From positions 1 to 48,984 of the forward strand of contig JAFYZZ010000002.1 in the NCBI GenBank assembly GCA_017548445.1: a DNA stretch of 48,984 nt. The letters run 5' to 3'. Shown in pieces: positions 41,240 to 48,984 of the stretch. Within the stretch, counting starts at the first letter, position 1. Every line of letters begins with the position of its first letter. This stretch comes from Bacteroidales bacterium. GTDB lineage: Bacteria > Bacteroidota > Bacteroidia > Bacteroidales > UBA932. The notes beneath the pieces are model-generated. The model saw nothing but the letters and a program-made list of their open reading frames with translations. It was not told where the DNA came from and made no database searches. Made by a program: the position numbers and the translations under genes.

Positions 41240-42351
41240 CAGCAGCCAACCACCCACTTGCTTCCCGGGATTTTGGAAAGCAGCCAGGTGGTGACGGCGC
41301 TGCAGATGAACGTGAGAACAGCGATAACCGGGATGGCCAGCCAGACGGGGATGTCGGGATTCGCCACATCCGGGCCGATGACCCATCCGGCAATCGGGGC
41401 CAGGAAGAGCAGGTGCATCAGGAACATACCGAAGGAGCACCTGGACAGGGTCGTTACCAACCCGGGCGCAGTCTGCCTGCCGATGCAGGAGAAAACGAGG
41501 AAGATGCCGAAGGTTGCCAGGAGCACATTGGGCGTGCAGAACTCCCAGGACCATTCCAGGATGGGGGTTTCAATCAGTTGTCCCGGTTCACCCTTCCACC
41601 AGAAGGACCAGCCCGTGAAGGCTGCACCAATCAGGAAACAGATCCAACCCACGGTGAGTTTACGTCTCCGGGTCCAGTCCAGGTGATAGTGGATGTAATG
41701 CGCCAGCACCAGGTATCCCAGATAACCGGAGCAGTACCAGAGCATCGTAAAACCGTTCCAGAAACACTCGCCCCACAGCTCGGACGTAATGAAACGGTGA
41801 ATCCAGGGAATGAAGGTCGAGAGGATGAACAGCCCCAGGAAAATGCGTTCCTCCTTTGCCGTGGCCTTCTCCAGCCAGGGCGATACGATAGGAATAATCA
41901 GGTAAATGCTGATGAGCGGATACATAAACCAGAGATGGCCGCCCATCGACGGGAAATTGAAGGGCAGCCGCTTCAGGTCGGCCAAAGACTGCTCCCAGGT
42001 CATTCCGCCCCAGGCAAGCGGCAGGAACGTGTAGATGAGCAAAAACGCAAGAAAGGGCGGCAGGATGCGCGTAAAGCGCCTGCGATAGAACTGCACCATC
42101 GTCTGGCCGGGCTTCAAAGGCACCAGCAGAAAGGCCGATACAATCATAAAGAGCGGAACGCAGGTGCGGCCTACAAAACCGTCATAGAAGGCCACCCAGA
42201 ACCGATTCGCCTCATTGGCCAGCAGGGAAACGTTGCCGGCCAGCCCGGAAGCGTCGGCCGCATAGAAATTCTCGCTGGCGTGAACCAGCATCACCAGAAA
42301 ACACGCAATGACGCGGATATAGTCTATGAAAACGATTCTCTGCTTAAACAT
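41239..42351 (-). CDS. Acyltransferase-3 family membrane protein
   Basis: A 370-residue polytopic protein, about ten transmembrane segments. The N-terminus FIDYIRVIACFLVMLVHAS gives the R-x10-H pattern (Arg13, His24), and the sequence ends SKIPGSKWVVGC, a usual end of this family. Probably O-acetylates an exported glycan. ATG 42351 is preferred over a GTG 12 bases upstream; it overlaps the TfoX-like gene by 8 bp. It is not closely similar to the acyltransferase at 36649. Confidence 0.85.
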   Translation of the reverse strand: MFKQRIVFIDYIRVIACFLVMLVHASENFYAADASGLAGNVSLLANEANRFWVAFYDGFVGRTCVPLFMIVSAFLLVPLKPGQTMVQFYRRRFTRILPPFLAFLLIYTFLPLAWGGMTWEQSLADLKRLPFNFPSMGGHLWFMYPLISIYLIIPIVSPWLEKATAKEERIFLGLFILSTFIPWIHRFITSELWGECFWNGFTMLWYCSGYLGYLVLAHYIHYHLDWTRRRKLTVGWICFLIGAAFTGWSFWWKGEPGQLIETPILEWSWEFCTPNVLLATFGIFLVFSCIGRQTAPGLVTTLSRCSFGMFLMHLLFLAPIAGWVIGPDVANPDIPVWLAIPVIAVLTFICSAVTTWLLSKIPGSKWVVGC

Positions 42352-42880
42352 CTTGACGATCACTCTTTAGTGTGGAATAGGCATCAACCGCATCGCGGAA
42401 AGTTAGGCCGGCATTCTCCCGCAGCCAGTTCTGGAACTCGACCTTGAAACGGAATCCCTTGCCCAGGTATTGTTCAAAGAAATCCCGCAGGTCCTGTGAG
42501 CATACGATATTGGAGGCGATGACATCGTCCAGGGATGTGGGCACCTGCCGGTTGACCGCGCTTCTTTTCGCCTTTGACTTGGACGTCATCAGTTCCGGCA
42601 GTGTTGCCTTGATGATATTTTCCAGGTAATCCCGGTCGTCCACATTCGTGATGTAGAAATGGTCGCGGGCGCTGGGATAAGGTGGCCGGAGCACGACTTC
42701 ATCCAGAACAGCCTCCCCGGCATCCGTCATCTTGACATACAGGTTGTTGTCGCAGATCAGGCCGAACAGGACACCGTCGCAATAAATGCAATAGTCTCCC
42801 ATCATCTTCTTCACGGCAATCTCACCGGCGCCGGAGCACTGATCCACAATGAATTGAACAAAATCCGAGTTACAAGCCAT
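42344..42880 (-). CDS. TfoX N-terminal domain protein with a DUF6434-like C-terminus
   Basis: A 178-residue protein. Residues about 5-95 (FVQFIVDQCSGAG then VKKMMGDYCIYCDGVLFG) match the TfoX N-terminal fold. Residues about 112-172 (VPTSLDDVIASNIVCSQDLR and later FQNWLRENAGLTFRDAV) resemble the SAP-like DUF6434 domain. TfoX-type proteins are linked to competence regulation in some bacteria, but such standalone forms have no fixed role. Confidence 0.78.
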   Translation of the reverse strand: MACNSDFVQFIVDQCSGAGEIAVKKMMGDYCIYCDGVLFGLICDNNLYVKMTDAGEAVLDEVVLRPPYPSARDHFYITNVDDRDYLENIIKATLPELMTSKSKAKRSAVNRQVPTSLDDVIASNIVCSQDLRDFFEQYLGKGFRFKVEFQNWLRENAGLTFRDAVDAYSTLKSDRQDV

Positions 42881-42889
42881 AATTACCGA

Positions 42890-43465
42890 TTATAATAACC
42901 TTCCAAAATCATCCCAACCGGAAAGCATTTTGCCGTGGTGACAGTACTGGACAAACTTTCGGAGGGCATTCTGCGCCTCTTCCTTACGGCCGGATTGCTG
43001 ATATCCCTGGATGAAATCTACCCGGATGCGGCGGTAAGTCTCCGGGAATGAGTTATAGTTTGCCCAAGCAGTTTCATCGGCCCTGATGGCATCCAGCACC
43101 CAGTCTTCAAAAACAAAACGGGACGGGTCAAGGTCAGGGGCCGCCGCCAGTCCTGCAGGCGTCATTTCTCCCAGCTGAGCCAGACGTCTGCATCGAATCA
43201 GGTTCCTTTCGCACCAGCTGCTTCCCTTGCGGCGGGGCGTGAAATGCTGGATGGGCTTCCCATCGTCAATCTTCTTCTGTGTACTGTCTATCCATCCGAA
43301 ACAAAGGGCAACCTCCACGGCATCGACATACCGCACCACGCCGGGACACTCTGTCGCTGCCCGGTTCACGCGCAGCCAGAAACCACTGACCTTGTCGTGA
43401 TTCTCCTGATACCACCGGTACAACTCCTCGCGGGTGTGTATGTCAAGCAGGTTGGTTACTTCCAT
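42890..43465 (-). CDS. YdeI/OmpD-associated family protein
   Basis: A 191-residue protein with the family pattern: ELYRWYQENHDKVSGFWLRV near the start, VEVALCFGWIDSTQKKIDDG, a PRRKGSSWCERN segment and a C-terminal ETYRRIRVDFI stretch. Members are associated with resistance to cationic peptides or bacteriocins in some hosts; the reaction is unknown. It overlaps the SdpI-like gene by 10 bp and precedes the TfoX-like gene by 9 bp. Confidence 0.82.
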   Translation of the reverse strand: MEVTNLLDIHTREELYRWYQENHDKVSGFWLRVNRAATECPGVVRYVDAVEVALCFGWIDSTQKKIDDGKPIQHFTPRRKGSSWCERNLIRCRRLAQLGEMTPAGLAAAPDLDPSRFVFEDWVLDAIRADETAWANYNSFPETYRRIRVDFIQGYQQSGRKEEAQNALRKFVQYCHHGKMLSGWDDFGRLL

Positions 43466-43818
43466 TCCTTTTTCTTCAATGCGGTTTCCGTAGGAAGAAT
43501 CGCAGCAAGCATAAGAACCAGCTGAATGCCCAGGATGATGAATCCCGTAGTGCGGACTATGTCAGCCTCTTTCCCCATCACAAGGAACAAGGGGACAAGA
43601 GAGACCGGTATAAGTACGAGACCGCATACAAACCACGTCTTTCCGAAATGCTTATGGGCAAAAGCCCACGTGTCCTGATTCCTCATAGATCTTTTCGTCC
43701 TGTACCCGAAGGAAGAATTGATGTACTTCGGCGGGTTCGTCATAAACACCCTGCCAAAGCCTATCATAAACAGAGGCATCAGGAGAACCAGAATCAACAT
43801 AAAATACCAGGTGGCCAT
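43456..43818 (-). CDS. SdpI-family membrane protein
   Basis: A 120-residue protein with three transmembrane segments (about 4-24, 60-80, 88-110). The family signature FGYRTKRSMRNQDTWAFAHK follows the first helix. SdpI gives Bacillus immunity to the SdpC toxin; distant members are of unknown role. ATG 43818 starts at the first helix. The open frame extends 18 codons upstream without a clear signal. Confidence 0.82.
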   Translation of the reverse strand: MATWYFMLILVLLMPLFMIGFGRVFMTNPPKYINSSFGYRTKRSMRNQDTWAFAHKHFGKTWFVCGLVLIPVSLVPLFLVMGKEADIVRTTGFIILGIQLVLMLAAILPTETALKKKEWK

Positions 43819-43827
43819 AACCAAACT

Positions 43828-43839
43828 CCGATTAATCGG
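43828..43839. promoter_or_regulatory. 12-bp palindrome upstream of the SdpI-like gene
   Basis: CCGATTAATCGG, perfect, 9 bp before the ATG of the five-gene minus-strand cluster. It could be an operator; no adjacent regulator supports it. Confidence 0.3.
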
Positions 43840-43879
43840 CATAAAAATACACATTCTGGCGGACTCTTTCAAATGTCAA

Positions 43880-44641
43880 TCATATCTCCTCCATGCTGCG
43901 CTCCTGCAGGACCTTGCCGTCCTGATAACAGTACTGGCAGAAGTCAAAGTTGATGCTGCCATCGGCGTTGCGCCCGCAGTCTTCGTCCTTTGCGAGGGGC
44001 ATGCCGCAACTTTGGCAGAACTGTGGCAATTGACCGGGAATCAGGTGCTTTTCCTTGAACGGGAAGCCGGCCTCATAGGCGGCAAAGGCCTCCGGCTGCG
44101 CATCGGCCACGAAGTAACCGGCAGGCGGGCAATACGTACCTTCGCGTTCTCCCCAATAGCCCGGGATGAGCTCCTGGGCCAGGAAGTAAGGGACCTCGCT
44201 TTCTGCCGGCTCACCATGATAATGGATCCGGAGCTTACTGGCCAAATCGAAGCCGATATGCTTGTAAAACTCGATATTGCCTTCCATCTGCAGCAGGCCG
44301 ATGCCCATCTCCCGGGCCTTCTCCAACGCATACTGCAACAATTTGAGGCCATAGCCCTTGCGCTTATAGTCCGGATGGATGCTGATGGGGCCGAAAGTCC
44401 AGGAAGGGAACGCCGTTCCGTCGGCAAGGGAGATTTCGGCCTTGGAGAACATTACGTGGCCTATGATGCGGCCGTCCTCCTCCATCACATAGTCCAACTC
44501 CGGGATGAAAGCTGGATTGTTCCTGTACTGATTGAGCACAAAGTGCTCCTGGCATCCGGGACGGTACACGTTCCAGAATGCTTCACGGGTGAGGTTCTCT
44601 ACCTCCCGCCAGTCTTGGGGTTGTTCCAAACGGATATTCAT
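43880..44641 (-). CDS. GNAT acetyltransferase fused to a zinc ribbon
   Basis: A 253-residue protein. The N-terminal part (about 1-150) is a GNAT fold: MNIRLEQPQDWREVENL, GHVMFSKAEI, GPISIHPDYKRKGYGLKLL (acetyl-CoA loop). The C-terminus holds CQSC (Cys209, Cys212), Cys222 and CQYC (Cys235, Cys238), a putative zinc-ribbon domain usually found as a separate protein. ATG 44641 starts the GNAT domain. It acetylates an unknown substrate. Confidence 0.83.
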   Translation of the reverse strand: MNIRLEQPQDWREVENLTREAFWNVYRPGCQEHFVLNQYRNNPAFIPELDYVMEEDGRIIGHVMFSKAEISLADGTAFPSWTFGPISIHPDYKRKGYGLKLLQYALEKAREMGIGLLQMEGNIEFYKHIGFDLASKLRIHYHGEPAESEVPYFLAQELIPGYWGEREGTYCPPAGYFVADAQPEAFAAYEAGFPFKEKHLIPGQLPQFCQSCGMPLAKDEDCGRNADGSINFDFCQYCYQDGKVLQERSMEEI

Positions 44642-44738
44642 AATTGCAATCTTGCTTCGGTTTGATTTCATAGAGGGTCTCGCTGCCGATGCTGGCCATC
44701 TGCTGCGGGAAAGTCAGTTCATCCGGGCCGATAAGAGT

Positions 44739-47033
44739 TTATTTGACCGTAAGCCGGACCGGAACGCACCGCTGGCTGTCCGGACCGATGAACAGGTCGA
44801 AATCCCCTGGTTCGCAGACCCATTCTAATTGATGGTTATAGAAGGACAGTTCCTCGGCGGTGATGGTGAAATCCACCTTGACGGACTGGCCAGCCGCGAT
44901 ATGTACTTTGCGGAAACCCTTGAGTTCCTTCACCGGGCGGGTAGAGGAGGCGTAGAGGTCGTGAATATAAAGCTGGACAATCTCGTCTCCGTCACGGGAG
45001 CCCGTGTTGGTAACTGTCACAGTAGCTGTTACAGAACCATCGGCAGACATCTCAGGGGCGCTCAAGGTCACGGGAGAATACTCGTATGTAGTATAACTGA
45101 GACCGAAACCGAAAGGATATAAAGGACCGTTCAATTCGTCCAGATAGGCACTAACGAACTTCTTGAAAGGAGCGTATTCTTCGTGGGGCCGTCCGGTGTT
45201 CTTGTGGTTATAATAAAGGGGCAGTTGCCCTGCGGAACGAGGGAAGGAGGTGGTGAGCTTTGCCGAAGGATTGGCATCTCCGAACAAGATGTCGGCTACC
45301 GCGTGACCGCCTTCTGTACCGGGAGCCCAAACATTAAGAATGGCGTCCATGGAAGCATCTTCCTCAACCAGCGCAAGCGGCCTGCCGGTTACCAGAACCA
45401 TCACGATGGGCTTCCCGGTGCTCTTAAGGGCCCTCAGGAGTTCCCGTTGGGCATCCGGGAGAGAAATATCCGTGCGGGAAGCCGCCTCGCCGCTCATACC
45501 TTCCACTTCACCCACGCAAGCAACGACGACATCGGCAGCCCGGGCCTTGGCGACCGCCTCGGCAATAAGCTTCGCCTGCGGGACTGAATGAAGGGCTTCC
45601 CCTTCAAAACCAGGCATAAAGCTGCGCATCGTCCCATAACGGACGTTTGCTTCCAGATCCTTGTCCAGGAACAGCCAGCTTCCCGGAGCGTAGGAGGTCC
45701 GGGCAACTTCGGCGATGCCGTCATACAAGGTAACGCTTTCGGCATTGTGGTCCCCCGTTGCCCAGGCGCCGGCAAGGGCGGAACCGTCCTTGGCCAGCGG
45801 TCCCACGACGGCAATCCGGGCGTCCTTGGAAAGTGGCAGGATGCCGTTGTTCTTCAGGAGGACCTGGCACTCCCTTGCCGCTTTCCGGGCCTGAGCGCGG
45901 TTTTCGGCAGTGAATACCTCTTTCTCTTTTCGGGAAGCATCCAGATATTTGTACGGATTGTCGAATAAGCCCAGCTTGTATTTTGCCTCCAGGATCCTTC
46001 GGCACGCCCGGTCGATGTCGGCCATGGACACGCGCCCTTCCTTCAGGGATTTTTCCAACGTTCCCACGAATCCGTCGGCCATCATATCCATATCCAGTCC
46101 TGCCTGGAGGGAACGGGCGCTTACTTCCTGCAAATCGCCGATTCCGTGGTTGATCTCCTCGGAAACTGCGGTGTAATCGCTGACGATGAAACCGTCGAAA
46201 CCCCAGGTATCCCTGAGCAGTTCATTCATCAAATACGCGTTCATCGTCGCGGGAACTCCCTCAAACTCGTTGAAGGAACTCATATAGCTTGCGGCGCCTG
46301 CAAAGGCTGCCTGCTGATAGGGACGCATATAGCCATTCAACGCTTCCTGGCGGTCCAGGAAGACGGTATTATAGTCACGTCCGGCCTCTGCGGCCCCGTA
46401 AAGCGCGTAGTGCTTGACGCACACCATCACATCGTGGTCATCATAGACATCGTCCGTGCCTTGGTAACCACGGACATAGGCTTTGGCAATCTCTCCGCCC
46501 AAATAGGGATCTTCGCCGCCGCCTTCCGAGATCCGGCCCCAACGGGCGTCTCGGCAGATGTCCACCATAGGGCTGAAAACCCAGTTGATGCCGGATGCGG
46601 AAGCCTCCTTCGCGGCTGTCCGGGCCGTGCTTTCAATCAGATCCATATTCCAAGAGGTGGAAAGCGCGAGTGGAATGGGAAATACCGTTTGGAAGCCGTG
46701 GATAACGTCCATTCCCGTAATGAGCGGAATTCCGGCGCCGGAAGAAACGGCGATTTCCTGCATCATACGCAGATACTCGACGTCCCCGCTCCCGAACACG
46801 CCGCCGAGCTGACCGGCCTTCAGCGCTTTGACATTGGTGTCATCGTCACTCAGTTTCGCACCGGTGACCAGGCCGTTCACGGAGTGGAGATTGAGCTGCC
46901 CGATTTTCTGTTCCAGGGTCATCCTGCCCATCAGGTTATCAACGAATGTGTCCATCTGGGACTTTGGGGCACATGCAGCTATCGTTAAGGCTAAGACTGC
47001 GAGAAAACTGAATCTGGCGCAATAGTGAATCAT
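44739..47033 (-). CDS. GH3-family beta-glucosidase, BglX-like lipoprotein
   Basis: A 764-residue protein. The signal ends in lipobox TIAAC (Cys21). The barrel has ITGMDVIHGF, VCVKHYALYGAAEAGRDYN (KHY at 207-209) and the nucleophile in FIVSDY (Asp286). The GH3 C-terminal domain and a terminal fibronectin-III-like domain (PFGFGLSYTTYEY) follow. This matches BglX-type periplasmic beta-glucosidases. It lies 11 bp behind the AraC-type regulator, so it is probably its target. Confidence 0.93.
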   Translation of the reverse strand: MIHYCARFSFLAVLALTIAACAPKSQMDTFVDNLMGRMTLEQKIGQLNLHSVNGLVTGAKLSDDDTNVKALKAGQLGGVFGSGDVEYLRMMQEIAVSSGAGIPLITGMDVIHGFQTVFPIPLALSTSWNMDLIESTARTAAKEASASGINWVFSPMVDICRDARWGRISEGGGEDPYLGGEIAKAYVRGYQGTDDVYDDHDVMVCVKHYALYGAAEAGRDYNTVFLDRQEALNGYMRPYQQAAFAGAASYMSSFNEFEGVPATMNAYLMNELLRDTWGFDGFIVSDYTAVSEEINHGIGDLQEVSARSLQAGLDMDMMADGFVGTLEKSLKEGRVSMADIDRACRRILEAKYKLGLFDNPYKYLDASRKEKEVFTAENRAQARKAARECQVLLKNNGILPLSKDARIAVVGPLAKDGSALAGAWATGDHNAESVTLYDGIAEVARTSYAPGSWLFLDKDLEANVRYGTMRSFMPGFEGEALHSVPQAKLIAEAVAKARAADVVVACVGEVEGMSGEAASRTDISLPDAQRELLRALKSTGKPIVMVLVTGRPLALVEEDASMDAILNVWAPGTEGGHAVADILFGDANPSAKLTTSFPRSAGQLPLYYNHKNTGRPHEEYAPFKKFVSAYLDELNGPLYPFGFGLSYTTYEYSPVTLSAPEMSADGSVTATVTVTNTGSRDGDEIVQLYIHDLYASSTRPVKELKGFRKVHIAAGQSVKVDFTITAEELSFYNHQLEWVCEPGDFDLFIGPDSQRCVPVRLTVK

Positions 47034-47044
47034 CTGGTCACAAC

Positions 47045-47923
47045 TTAAGATTCCCGATACGCCCTCGGCGACAGGCCTTTCATCCTTGAGAAGAACTTGC
47101 TGAAGGACGGGGTGTCGGCGAAGTTGAGATGGTCGGCTATCTGGGTGATGCTCAGCTCTGAGGTTTTCAACAGGAAGGAGGCCTCCATCAGCAGCATCTG
47201 GTTTATATAATCGACAACGGTGCGGCCCGTAACCTGACGGACCACGCGGGAGAGATAGACGGGAGAGATATGGAGCTGGCCGGCGTAGAACGGGATGTCG
47301 TGGTGCTGGGCAAAGTGGCGGGGCAGCAGACGGATGAAGCCGATGAAGATTTCCTCCACGCGCTGGGGTGTCTGGCGCTGTACGATGGCACGCTGCTGGG
47401 CGTTTTGCAGGTCGAGCAGGAAGATGGAATAAAGCATACGCAACACCTCTCCCTTGTAAATATGCTCGGATTGAAGACAATCGATGATTTCACGCATTTT
47501 CGCGAGCAGATGCTGTACGGCATCCGGAGGCAGCGTCTGTTTCGGCTCGTGCAACTGTACGATGGGCAGATAGGCCAGATGGACAAGGTCGTGGACGGAT
47601 GGCGCCTCGATGGTGAGGTGCTCATCGGCCATCAGGCAGTAGCCGTGGAAGTCGTCGGAAGTAGCGAGGACATCGACTGGGAAGCCTGGCGAATAAGTGT
47701 ACAGGTCGTTTGGGTACAGCGTCAGATCGCGGCCATTGTAGTGAATCGTCATCCACCCTTTGTCCACCAGCATAAAGGCGAAGCAGGATACGAATCCCCG
47801 CACCAGGTTGACACGAAGGATCTTCACCCCGTCTGTTTCCATACAGTACATCCCGCCGTCCCAGCCTTTTTCGGGCAAGTCGTCGCCTAGAACTATCGGC
47901 AGATATTCATTCAATGTGTACAT
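47045..47923 (-). CDS. AraC-family transcriptional regulator
   Basis: A 292-residue regulator with an N-terminal cupin-like sensor domain (GWMTIHYNGRDLTLYPND) and a C-terminal AraC double helix-turn-helix (about 195-290: YAGQLHISPVYLSRVVRQ and ITQIADHLNFADTPSFSKFF). ATG 47923 starts MYTLNEYLP; an upstream extension falls in the promoter. It shares a 137-bp divergent spacer with the bacterioferritin-like gene and lies 11 bp upstream of GH3. Confidence 0.9.
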   Translation of the reverse strand: MYTLNEYLPIVLGDDLPEKGWDGGMYCMETDGVKILRVNLVRGFVSCFAFMLVDKGWMTIHYNGRDLTLYPNDLYTYSPGFPVDVLATSDDFHGYCLMADEHLTIEAPSVHDLVHLAYLPIVQLHEPKQTLPPDAVQHLLAKMREIIDCLQSEHIYKGEVLRMLYSIFLLDLQNAQQRAIVQRQTPQRVEEIFIGFIRLLPRHFAQHHDIPFYAGQLHISPVYLSRVVRQVTGRTVVDYINQMLLMEASFLLKTSELSITQIADHLNFADTPSFSKFFSRMKGLSPRAYRES

Positions 47924-47931
47924 ATCGGATA

Positions 47932-47939
47932 CAAAGATA
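47932..47939 (-). promoter_or_regulatory. Promoter -7 box for the AraC-GH3 operon
   Basis: Minus strand TATCTTTG. It ends nine bases before the ATG, so the leader would be very short. Confidence 0.5.
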
Positions 47940-48015
47940 CGAACTTTTCTATTACTGTATCGTTTCGGACAATTTTTGTATTGTTTCAAAACACGGTTAG
48001 CGTATAATAATAGCG

Positions 48016-48023
48016 TATCTTTG
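48016..48023 (+). promoter_or_regulatory. Promoter -7 box for the bacterioferritin-like operon
   Basis: TATCTTTG, 38 bp upstream of the ATG at 48061. Confidence 0.55.
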
Positions 48024-48060
48024 TTATACCACATTAAAACTATTTAAATACAGACCAATT

Positions 48061-48516
48061 ATGGACAAGAAGAAATCTATTGAGGCATTACAGTTTTTCG
48101 TAACCCATCTGGCAGAAGGTGCCATTGTTCACAAGCAGCAGGGTATGATCTTCAAGTCGCAGGGCTTAACGAAGTTAGGAGAGAAATACATCGGCCACTT
48201 CAATGAGGAGATGGGCTGGGTGGAGAAGTTCACGGAGCGCGTCCTCGACCTTGGCGGAGAGGTCAAGTTCGAAGGAATGAAGAGCCGCGCCCTTATCAGC
48301 GACCCCGTCGAGTATGTCAAGGCCGACCTCGCCATCCAGGTGCCTGGTGTTGAGCTGCTGATGAAGTGCATGGAAGGCGTGAAGGACGATCCCATCACCT
48401 ATGACCTGCTTAAGGACTATCTGAAGGACGAGGAGGAAGACCTCTTCTGGAGCCAGGGCGCCGTGGAACTCATCGAGAAGATCGGTACGCAGAACTGGCT
48501 GCTGCTGCAGCTGTAA
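48061..48516 (+). CDS. Bacterioferritin-like protein with altered ferroxidase site
   Basis: A 151-residue four-helix protein. The end (WSQGAVELIEKIGTQNWLLLQL), the QGLTKLGEKYIGHFNEEM segment and the length match bacterioferritin. Against my memory of E. coli Bfr, the haem-ligand methionine is kept (Met51) beside Glu50. The di-iron ligands His54, Glu94 and His130 correspond to Trp53, Gln93 and Asp127, so the ferroxidase site looks disabled. It may bind haem or act as a structural subunit. Cotranscribed with the small gene 30 bp downstream. Confidence 0.75.
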   Translation: MDKKKSIEALQFFVTHLAEGAIVHKQQGMIFKSQGLTKLGEKYIGHFNEEMGWVEKFTERVLDLGGEVKFEGMKSRALISDPVEYVKADLAIQVPGVELLMKCMEGVKDDPITYDLLKDYLKDEEEDLFWSQGAVELIEKIGTQNWLLLQL

Positions 48517-48546
48517 TCAACGTAAAACATTAAAACTAAGATATCA

Positions 48547-48720
48547 ATGAAAGATCAAGTATTAAAAGCTATGCGTGAGTTCGGCGCTCCCGTGAATGCT
48601 GGCAAGATTGCGGAAATTACTGGCATCGACCGCAAGGAAGTGGACAAAGCTTTTGCCGAACTAAAGAAAGAAGGCGCCATCGTGTCACCCGTCCGCTGCA
48701 AGTGGGAGCCCGCTAAATAA
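48547..48720 (+). CDS. Small winged-helix protein
   Basis: A 57-residue protein starting [20 protein letters not shown]: three helices and a wing, with a MarR/DeoR-like recognition pattern ([20 protein letters not shown]) and a basic-aromatic tail ([10 protein letters not shown]). It lacks any extra domain. Likely a DNA-binding regulator or accessory; its link to the bacterioferritin-like gene is by position only. A terminator follows. Confidence 0.8.
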   Translation: MKDQVLKAMREFGAPVNAGKIAEITGIDRKEVDKAFAELKKEGAIVSPVRCKWEPAK

Positions 48721-48740
48721 TCACTTGCTCAACAAATCGA

Positions 48741-48779
48741 TCCCCCTGGCATCTGCAATGGCTGCCAGGGGGAGTTTTA
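48741..48779 (+). terminator. Intrinsic terminator
   Basis: Ten-bp perfect stem CCCCCTGGCA (48742-48751) with TGCCAGGGGG (48763-48772), 11-nt loop, followed by AG and TTTTATTT. Confidence 0.9.
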
Positions 48780-48881
48780 TTTAAAAGCATACCAAACACT
48801 CCGAACCTCGAACATCTCGTTCATCGAAGGGTTGCTCCAAATCCAATCCTTCATCGATGGGTTTAACCGATAAATTGGAAT

Positions 48882-48984
48882 TTACCAGATAAACGGAATC
48901 ACCCTGTACTTAACCCGGGTCTTGTACTCCTTGTACCCCTCCAGGCCCTCCTCCAGGACCTTCTCTTCGTTCTTAATGCGGATG
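48882..48984 (-). CDS. Isoprenylcysteine carboxyl methyltransferase-like protein, C-terminus only
   Basis: The last 33 codons of a gene that enters from beyond the window. It reads RIKNEEKVLEEGLEGY, then KTRVKYRVIPFIW and stop (48882-48884). This is the typical end of ICMT/PEMT-type membrane methyltransferases, whose C-terminal helix carries the R(I/M)xxEE motif. The substrate is unknown. The stretch 48780-48881 between it and the terminator holds a short direct repeat (TTCATCGA-A/T-GGGTT at 48820 and 48850) and no gene. Confidence 0.7.
   Translation of the reverse strand, partial: IRIKNEEKVLEEGLEGYKEYKTRVKYRVIPFIW

Noticed and set aside
44739..47033. Duplication of the GH3 gene at 34292
   Set aside because: Both are GH3 lipoproteins, but motifs, length and flanks differ widely; they are separate family members.
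48820..48863. Two copies of TTCATCGA(A/T)GGGTT 30 bp apart as a possible CRISPR or iteron array
   Set aside because: Only two short copies, no further units and no associated genes.

Overview
The window looks like a chromosomal segment of an anaerobic, GC-rich member of the Bacteroidales (Bacteroidota), probably from a gut or rumen-type habitat. Evidence: promoters repeatedly fit the Bacteroidota pattern (a -7 box TAnnTTTG, sometimes with an upstream TTTG/TTGG), start codons lack Shine-Dalgarno sequences, the division cluster has the Bacteroidota gene order with an FtsL_2-type FtsL, and there are lipoprotein glycoside hydrolases, a DUF4380-like protein, a paaK-ACT pair and the [FeFe]-hydrogenase maturase HydE. 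No plasmid, phage, IS or CRISPR was seen. The assignment is inference; no search was run.

Layout. 1-670: rpmF (L32), a terminator, tRNA-Arg(CCU), a perfect 46-bp palindrome that starts inside the tRNA 3' end, then a hairpin-rich spacer with a 51-bp-spaced repeat. 671-5801 (minus): a likely operon uxaC - RidA-like protein - metallophosphoesterase - AT-richer lipoprotein. 5870-7094 (plus): rpiB and truB. 7086-23776 (minus): one uninterrupted cell-wall/division operon, mraZ-rsmH-ftsL-ftsI-murE-mraY-murD-ftsW-murG-murC-ftsQ-ftsA-ftsZ, ending in gltX. Most junctions overlap or abut. It is preceded by a promoter and four TG(G/T)-boxes at exact 10-bp spacing that look like an MraZ operator. murE carries an in-frame insertion of about 98 bp that is itself a large imperfect palindrome.

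23953-31872 (minus): a carboxyltransferase with a biotinyl-like domain lacking the lysine, then GH43, GH27, a multi-TM DUF6057-like protein and a TolB-like lipoprotein with a CxxCH haem motif. The last four are coupled by ATGA-type overlaps. 31928-32403: tRNA-His with a near-consensus promoter, a nested terminator, and a second, diverged copy of the 51-bp-spaced repeat. 32404-33285: DUF4380-like secreted protein. 33372-37952 (minus): a coupled operon of AbrB-type regulator, acyltransferase-3, GH3 and alpha/beta-hydrolase. Neither glycan operon has a susC/susD pair here.

38077-41141 (plus): hydE, paaK and a double-ACT protein. 41143-43818 (minus): SdpI-like, YdeI-like, TfoX-like, a second acyltransferase-3 and a frameshifted small membrane peptide. 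43880-47923 (minus): AraC regulator, GH3 beta-glucosidase, GNAT-zinc-ribbon fusion. 48061-48720 (plus): a bacterioferritin-like protein missing several ferroxidase ligands plus a 57-residue winged-helix protein. The last bases hold the C-terminus of an isoprenylcysteine-methyltransferase-like gene on the minus strand.

The most unusual items are the palindromic insertion inside murE, the 46-bp palindrome on the tRNA-Arg 3' end, the 51-bp-spaced repeat shared by both tRNA loci, the TolB/CxxCH-DUF6057-GH operon, and the putative MraZ operator.
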